IMG/VR virus record: IMGVR_UViG_3300042294_000390
Coordinates: 1 to 40,639 of that record
Strand: one strand, 5' to 3'
Length of the DNA stretch: 40,639 nucleotides
Origin: a virus
A program made the position numbers and the translations under genes. Below are positions 37,869 through 40,639 of this stretch, piece after piece; the stretch's first letter is position 1, and each line of letters starts with the position of its first letter. The notes beneath the pieces are model-generated. The model did not search any database, was not told the origin of the DNA, and saw only the letters and a program-made list of their open reading frames with translations.

Positions 37869-38105
37869 ATGGAATCAATTCGAATCAACGGTGTAAATCG
37901 GTACGAAGGCATCTACGTGGACACGCAGGGCCACAATGTCTGGATCAACATGCAAGTGCGGGGCGGCAGCGCCTACACTAACATCACGCCGCTGGAAGCT
38001 CAGCGGATGATCAAGGCGCTGGAGGCCGCGATCAAGGATGTCGAGCAGTATGAGGCCAAAGAAGAGGCCCGGCTCGATGCGATGTACGAAACCGAGGAAG
38101 ACTAA
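37869..38105 (+). CDS. Small phage protein, unknown
   Basis: Encodes 78 residues from ATG 37869, preceded by AGGGGGAAA at 37859-37866. An N-terminal beta segment (IRINGVNRYEGIYVDTQG, VWINMQVRGGSAY) is followed by an acidic helix (PLEAQRMIKALEAAIKDVEQYEAKEEARLDAM). The frame starts well inside a longer open frame that overlaps the previous gene, so only this part is accepted. The stop overlaps the next start (TAATG). The function is unknown. Confidence 0.65.
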   Translation: MESIRINGVNRYEGIYVDTQGHNVWINMQVRGGSAYTNITPLEAQRMIKALEAAIKDVEQYEAKEEARLDAMYETEED

Positions 38106-38404
38106 TGTACGAGGTCTGGGAAACCTACAACCCTCTGAATCTCGCCCAGTACCGCTTCATTGCGGTACCCAAGGGCGGGTGTGCTGAGGATGACTGCGGA
38201 TATGGGGCAACCCCTGAGGAGGCCATAGAGCACCTCAGGGAGGTCATGGGAGAGGATATGAGCGATTTTCCACGTGCGGAGGTAGTTCGGGTGCTCGAAG
38301 ACGTTCAAGCGTTCCTGAGCTCGTTTAAAGGCCTTGGCGGGGATGTTTCAGAAGCGGTGCAGTTAGCCCAGCTTGTCAGCAACGTATTAGCAAAATGCAA
38401 ATGA
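38105..38404 (+). CDS. Small acidic phage protein, unknown
   Basis: Encodes 99 residues overlapping the upstream stop by one base. The N-terminal part contains a beta-like YEVWETYNPLNLAQYRFIAVPKGG stretch and GATPEEAIEHLREVMGED, similar to small HicB-like or inhibitor-like folds in which a short beta sheet packs on one helix. The C-terminal helix is LAQLVSNVLAKCK. The HicB resemblance is weak and no toxin is beside it. The function is unknown. Confidence 0.6.
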   Translation: MYEVWETYNPLNLAQYRFIAVPKGGCAEDDCGYGATPEEAIEHLREVMGEDMSDFPRAEVVRVLEDVQAFLSSFKGLGGDVSEAVQLAQLVSNVLAKCK

Positions 38405-38475
38405 AATATTTCTACCTGTATTTGATTGTGACTTTGGCAATTCTTTGGATAATTCAAGAAACTGGGCTGCTTTAA
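38401..38475 (+). CDS. 24-residue membrane peptide
   Basis: A 24-codon frame overlaps the previous stop as ATGA at 38401-38404. The peptide is MKYFYLYLIVTLAILWIIQE plus a short ETGLL-type end: one hydrophobic span. There is no good ribosome site, so translation would depend on reinitiation after the upstream stop. It could be chance, but the hydrophobic composition and overlap pattern match other genes here. Confidence 0.4.
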   Translation: MKYFYLYLIVTLAILWIIQETGLL

Positions 38476-38508
38476 ACGGGGTCGAGTTTTCGGAAAATGG
38501 AGAAAAAC

Positions 38509-38700
38509 ATGAATGACTTGCAAGTAATTGACAAAATAGAAAAAGACTTCAATCGGGTAGCCGACATGGCGTATGAGGAGTATTGCAGCAAGATGATTCT
38601 CATGGCTGCGATGGAGGACATCATTGAGGACGGGACTTGCTCGACGAGTATCAAGGAAATAGCTGAATACGCGATGAAACTCGTGAATGCTGAAAAGTAG
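38509..38700 (+). CDS. Small acidic helical protein, unknown
   Basis: Encodes 63 residues from ATG 38509 with GGAGA at 38499-38503 (an earlier ATG at 38497 contains that site and is less likely). It is highly acidic and helical (VIDKIEKDFNRVADMAYEEYCSK, MAAMEDIIEDGTC, IKEIAEYAMKLV). It is the last gene before the structured non-coding region that starts at 38707. No family was recognised. Confidence 0.6.
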   Translation: MNDLQVIDKIEKDFNRVADMAYEEYCSKMILMAAMEDIIEDGTCSTSIKEIAEYAMKLVNAEK

Positions 38701-38706
38701 GTAGAC

Positions 38707-39143
38707 TGACGTTTCATTGGGCAAGCGCAGTGCCTTAACAATGAGACGTCAAGGACGGCGGCTGAGCCGACTGCGTACAGCACCGAGTGGCATGGAGATC
38801 GGCTGGGCACCACCCCCGCCCCCGTAGACGGGAACTCTACGGAGAGAGTCGGTCTCCATACCAGTCGGGAAAGCGGATGCTGTGAATGCGCAGGCTGATG
38901 CGCGGATTGGATTGCGTGACCTCCTAGACTGATCTAGCGCAATTCATTTAGCAAAGCCGGAGATCAGCACCGGTCATAGACGCAGCGAGTACCGACCCCC
39001 ACACGCATGAGGATTGGGAGATGCAATTCAAGCCTGCGCCGGTTAGCCATAGGCCTAGCCGGGTACCAGTCCTCATCCGTGTTGGGTGTTAAGCCAGCAA
39101 TCGAGGATGTTGACGCAAGCCGTTTTCTGGCTTTCCGGTTTGC
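38707..39143 (+). ncRNA. Large structured non-coding RNA candidate (~440 nt)
   Basis: No credible gene covers 38701-39189, but base-paired segments fill it. P1: 38707-38719 with 38739-38751, 13 pairs including one U-G. P3: 38783-38798 with 38853-38868, 14 of 16 pairs, enclosing CCGTAG/CTACGG (38822-38827, 38837-38842). P4: GCGCA/TGCGC (38888-38892, 38899-38903). P5: 38908-38916 with 38938-38946, 9 pairs, enclosing CTAGA/TCTAG. P6: 39001-39017 with 39066-39082, 16 pairs around one C-C mismatch, enclosing 39039-39046 with 39055-39062. A pseudoknot closes the 3' end. It resembles the large ornate RNAs of phages (GOLLD, ROOL) in setting and size class, but no match can be claimed. Confidence 0.65.
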
Positions 39144-39189
39144 CTAGTTGAAGACCAAATCGAGCCCAACACCAACAGAGGAGAGAGAG

Positions 39190-39375
39190 ATGGAGAACAA
39201 GGACATCAAGATTAGCCTGCTTTACAATCTAGATGAGGTTAACGTACTATTAACCTTATTAGGTAGCTTGCCCTTCAATCAGTCAGCTCAGATGATTGCG
39301 AATATCCGGGAGCAGGCCTTACCGCAGTTACCACTACAAGAAGTTGCGACCGAGCAACCAGCAACAACTAACTAA
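39190..39375 (+). CDS. Small phage protein, unknown
   Basis: Encodes 61 residues from ATG 39190 with a strong AGAGGAGAG site just before (39177-39185); a longer TTG frame reaching into the structured region is rejected. The sequence NKDIKISLLYNLDEVNVLLTLLG, LPFNQSAQMIANIREQALPQL is a recognisable small phage protein type in which a strand and helix precede a Pro/Gln tail. No function is known. It follows the ncRNA candidate directly. Confidence 0.7.
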   Translation: MENKDIKISLLYNLDEVNVLLTLLGSLPFNQSAQMIANIREQALPQLPLQEVATEQPATTN

Positions 39376-39390
39376 TTGCTGAGACGCAAC

Positions 39391-39585
39391 ATGGATAGGG
39401 ACTTAGAGACTCGTTTTGCCGTACACGAAGCCGTTTGTGAAGAGCGCGCAAAGCATATTGCCAACAGCCTCGACAAGGGCTCAGACCGTATGCAGAGGAT
39501 CGAGTACCTGCTGTACATGGTAATGATCATGGTGCTGCTAGGCCCCGGAGCCGCAGCCGAGTTCCTAAAGAAGCTATTCGGATGA
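39391..39585 (+). CDS. Small C-tail membrane protein (XhlA-like layout)
   Basis: Encodes 64 residues from ATG 39391; a TTG five codons earlier is less likely. An amphipathic N-terminal helix (FAVHEAVCEERAKHIANSLDKG, MQRIEYLL) leads into a C-terminal membrane span (YMVMIMVLLGPGAAAEFL). This layout is shared with XhlA-type holin-associated proteins, but the gene is far from the lysis cassette. Its stop overlaps the small terminase start by 4 bp. Confidence 0.6.
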   Translation: MDRDLETRFAVHEAVCEERAKHIANSLDKGSDRMQRIEYLLYMVMIMVLLGPGAAAEFLKKLFG

Positions 39586-40073
39586 GTGAGCAAGAAAAGC
39601 CAAAGAAGCGGGCTGGTCGCAAGACCGAGTATGACCCGCTGATCGCCGCAGAGATATGCACAAGGATCTCTTGCGGTGAGTCATTACGCCAAATCTGCAT
39701 GGAAGACAGAATGCCCGTACACAGCACAGTCTATCTGTGGCTGTTGCAGAATAAGCAATTCTCAGACAATTACGCGAAGGCCAGAGAAGAGCAAGCAGAC
39801 ACCTTAGCCGATGAGATACAAGCGATTGCAGATGAGCCGCCTGCAGAGATCGTTGATGACAAAGGCATAAGCCGCACAGATAGTGGCTGGGTGACATGGC
39901 AGAAGAACCGCATAGACGCCCGCAAGTGGGTAGCCTCGAAGCTGAAGCCTAAGAAGTACGGCGACCGCCAGATCGTCGCAGGGGATGCAGAGAACCCGCT
40001 AGAGATGAAGGTAGACACCAGCGTGTTCGATGCCGTCCTGAAGAACATCGAGCTGACAAAGCAAAGCAAATGA
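39582..40073 (+). CDS. terS: Terminase small subunit
   Basis: Encodes 163 residues. The N-terminal RAGRKTEYDPLIAAEICTRISCG, SLRQICMEDRMPVHSTVYLWLLQNKQFSDNYAKARE is the helix-turn-helix DNA-recognition domain of small terminases, which bind the packaging site and pass DNA to the large subunit. The middle (IADEPPAEIVDDKG) and the helical WVTWQKNRIDARKWVASKLKPKKYG segment are standard for the family. The C-terminus is likely the ring/large-subunit interface. It implies that the large subunit lies just to the right. Confidence 0.85.
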   Translation: MSEQEKPKKRAGRKTEYDPLIAAEICTRISCGESLRQICMEDRMPVHSTVYLWLLQNKQFSDNYAKAREEQADTLADEIQAIADEPPAEIVDDKGISRTDSGWVTWQKNRIDARKWVASKLKPKKYGDRQIVAGDAENPLEMKVDTSVFDAVLKNIELTKQSK

Positions 40074-40234
40074 GATTCTGCACATCCTGCCAGTACACAA
40101 GGGCAGAAGAGGGCGGTGAGAAGCAGCAGCGGGGCAAGATTCTCAGGTGGATCTGCAAAGCCTGCCTGAACAAGCAGACCCAGAGTAAATATCAGAAGCA
40201 CGACGAGCCCCAACGGGTGCGGGAGCTGAGATGA
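40070..40234 (+). CDS. 54-residue zinc-ribbon protein
   Basis: A 54-codon frame overlaps the terminase stop as ATGA and ends in an ATGA overlap with the next gene. It has two CxxC pairs, CTSC (residues 4-7) and CKAC (29-32), with a Gly/Lys-rich hairpin between, the pattern of a zinc ribbon, and a basic C-terminal half. It probably binds nucleic acid. In the packaging module a small zinc protein could be an HNH-type remnant or accessory, but no His residues for HNH catalysis are visible. Confidence 0.7.
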   Translation: MRFCTSCQYTRAEEGGEKQQRGKILRWICKACLNKQTQSKYQKHDEPQRVRELR

Positions 40235-40416
40235 CCGAGCAAGAGAAAGCCGAGCTAAACGAAGTCCTCGATTCCGCATTCGAGCGCTGGTGGTTCCCGG
40301 TTGACGCTGCGGTGATTGCTGAGCGCGAAGCCTGTGCCCTGTTGGTTGAGAAGCTGGGGGCTGAGGGCTACGGGACGCTGGCGATTGCCGCGATGATTAG
40401 AAAGGGCGGGGAATGA
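40231..40416 (+). CDS. Small acidic phage protein, unknown
   Basis: Encodes 61 residues with ATGA overlaps at both ends. It is acidic and helical (TEQEKAELNEVLDSAFERWW, AEREACALLVEKLGAEGYGTLAIAAMIRK), including the REACA helix seen in many small phage proteins. No function is known. Confidence 0.65.
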   Translation: MTEQEKAELNEVLDSAFERWWFPVDAAVIAEREACALLVEKLGAEGYGTLAIAAMIRKGGE

Positions 40417-40562
40417 CCGGGCCTATCTTAGCTATCTACTGGGGGATCGTTGCGATCCTGTCTATCTACTTTGCCGTCTTGACTCTTGATCTGCCTGCTC
40501 AGCCTGTATGTGGCGCTACGATCTACGAGACGCGCACATGGTGCAAGCACCGACTCTGGTGA
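40413..40562 (+). CDS. 49-residue single-span membrane protein
   Basis: A 49-codon frame begins at an ATGA overlap with the previous gene. The N-terminus (GPILAIYWGIVAILSIYFAVLTL) is one hydrophobic span and is followed by a short tail with two cysteines (VCGAT and TWCKH), which could form a disulphide outside the cytoplasm. It has the pattern of several small phage membrane proteins. No function can be assigned. Confidence 0.65.
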   Translation: MTGPILAIYWGIVAILSIYFAVLTLDLPAQPVCGATIYETRTWCKHRLW

Positions 40563-40639
40563 TCAACGACCTCGAAATCCGCATCGCCGAGCGCAAAGCT
40601 GCGCTTGCCCAGCGCCAACACGAGAAGGCGCTCTGGGAT
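40538..40639 (+). CDS. Partial gene cut by the right edge, possibly large terminase
   Basis: An open frame starting at ATG 40538 (or ATG 40508, same frame) runs off the window. The visible part, TLVINDLEIRIAERKAALAQ then RQHEKALWD, is helical and charged. It lies four genes after the small terminase, where the large subunit is expected, but no ATPase motif is reached before the edge. The start is uncertain because neither candidate has a good ribosome site. Confidence 0.4.
   Translation, partial: MVQAPTLVINDLEIRIAERKAALAQRQHEKALWD

Noticed and set aside
38105-38404. HicB-type antitoxin of a toxin-antitoxin pair
   Set aside because: The similarity is limited to a short EEAIEHLRE helix and no HicA-like toxin is adjacent.
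38472-38813. Minus-strand frames covering the end of the 38509 gene and the start of the RNA region
   Set aside because: They lack ribosome sites, run against the surrounding operon and have no recognisable protein character.
38707-39143. tmRNA, RNase P RNA, group I or group II intron
   Set aside because: No tag frame with tRNA-like ends, no RNase P core, no group I P7 or group II domain V sequence could be recognised.

Overview
This window is almost certainly most of one tailed-bacteriophage genome (Caudoviricetes) with a short, P22/podovirus-like tail. Support comes from a gp4-like connector, a gp10-like tail hub, a block of large ejection-type virion proteins that includes a lytic transglycosylase, a small terminase and a complete Gram-negative lysis cassette (holin, GH24 endolysin, nested Rz/Rz1 spanins). 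The spanin pair implies a Gram-negative host. Many of the small proteins resemble ones I associate with freshwater phages of proteobacteria, but that part is inference. Portal, major capsid and large terminase are absent, so they probably lie just past the right edge (after the small terminase) and before the left edge; the window is then a permuted slice of a circularly mapping genome. No integrase, tRNA or CRISPR array was seen.

Layout. 1-3317: small virion-associated proteins and a gp4-like connector. 3317-13548: fibre and receptor-binding region, with two beta-rich fibre proteins, three tandem paralogous fibres that each carry exactly seven propeller-like repeats, a glycosyltransferase-methyltransferase fusion and small fibre-associated genes. 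13556-15874: lysis region. 15858-20458: second adaptor, another fibre-like protein and the tail hub. 20458-29330: four large ejection-type proteins, then a transglycosylase, closed by a terminator at 29376-29418. 29417-32459 (minus strand): early operon of nuclease, two DNA-binding regulators, a replication-associated protein and small proteins. 32486-32548: divergent control region with one dyad touching both -35 boxes. 32570-37476 (plus): Cro/YdaS-like protein, a structured leader RNA, then DUF1376 replication protein, primase zinc finger, SF4 helicase, RuvC-like resolvase, Ref-like nuclease and small genes. 37568-38700: small unknown genes. 38707-39143: a dense, gene-free, highly structured region, probably a large non-coding RNA. 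39190-40639: small genes, small terminase, and the start of the packaging module.

The most interesting items are the ~440-nt structured RNA candidate at 38707-39143; the leader RNA at 32781-32872, which could switch translation of the replication gene; the three seven-bladed fibre paralogues, one with a second propeller inserted inside its anchor domain; and a recurring short [YFM][AK][DE]GG motif in several virion proteins that resembles a processing site. Six short genes (24-54 codons) that are easily missed are also annotated, most of them linked to neighbours by ATGA overlaps.
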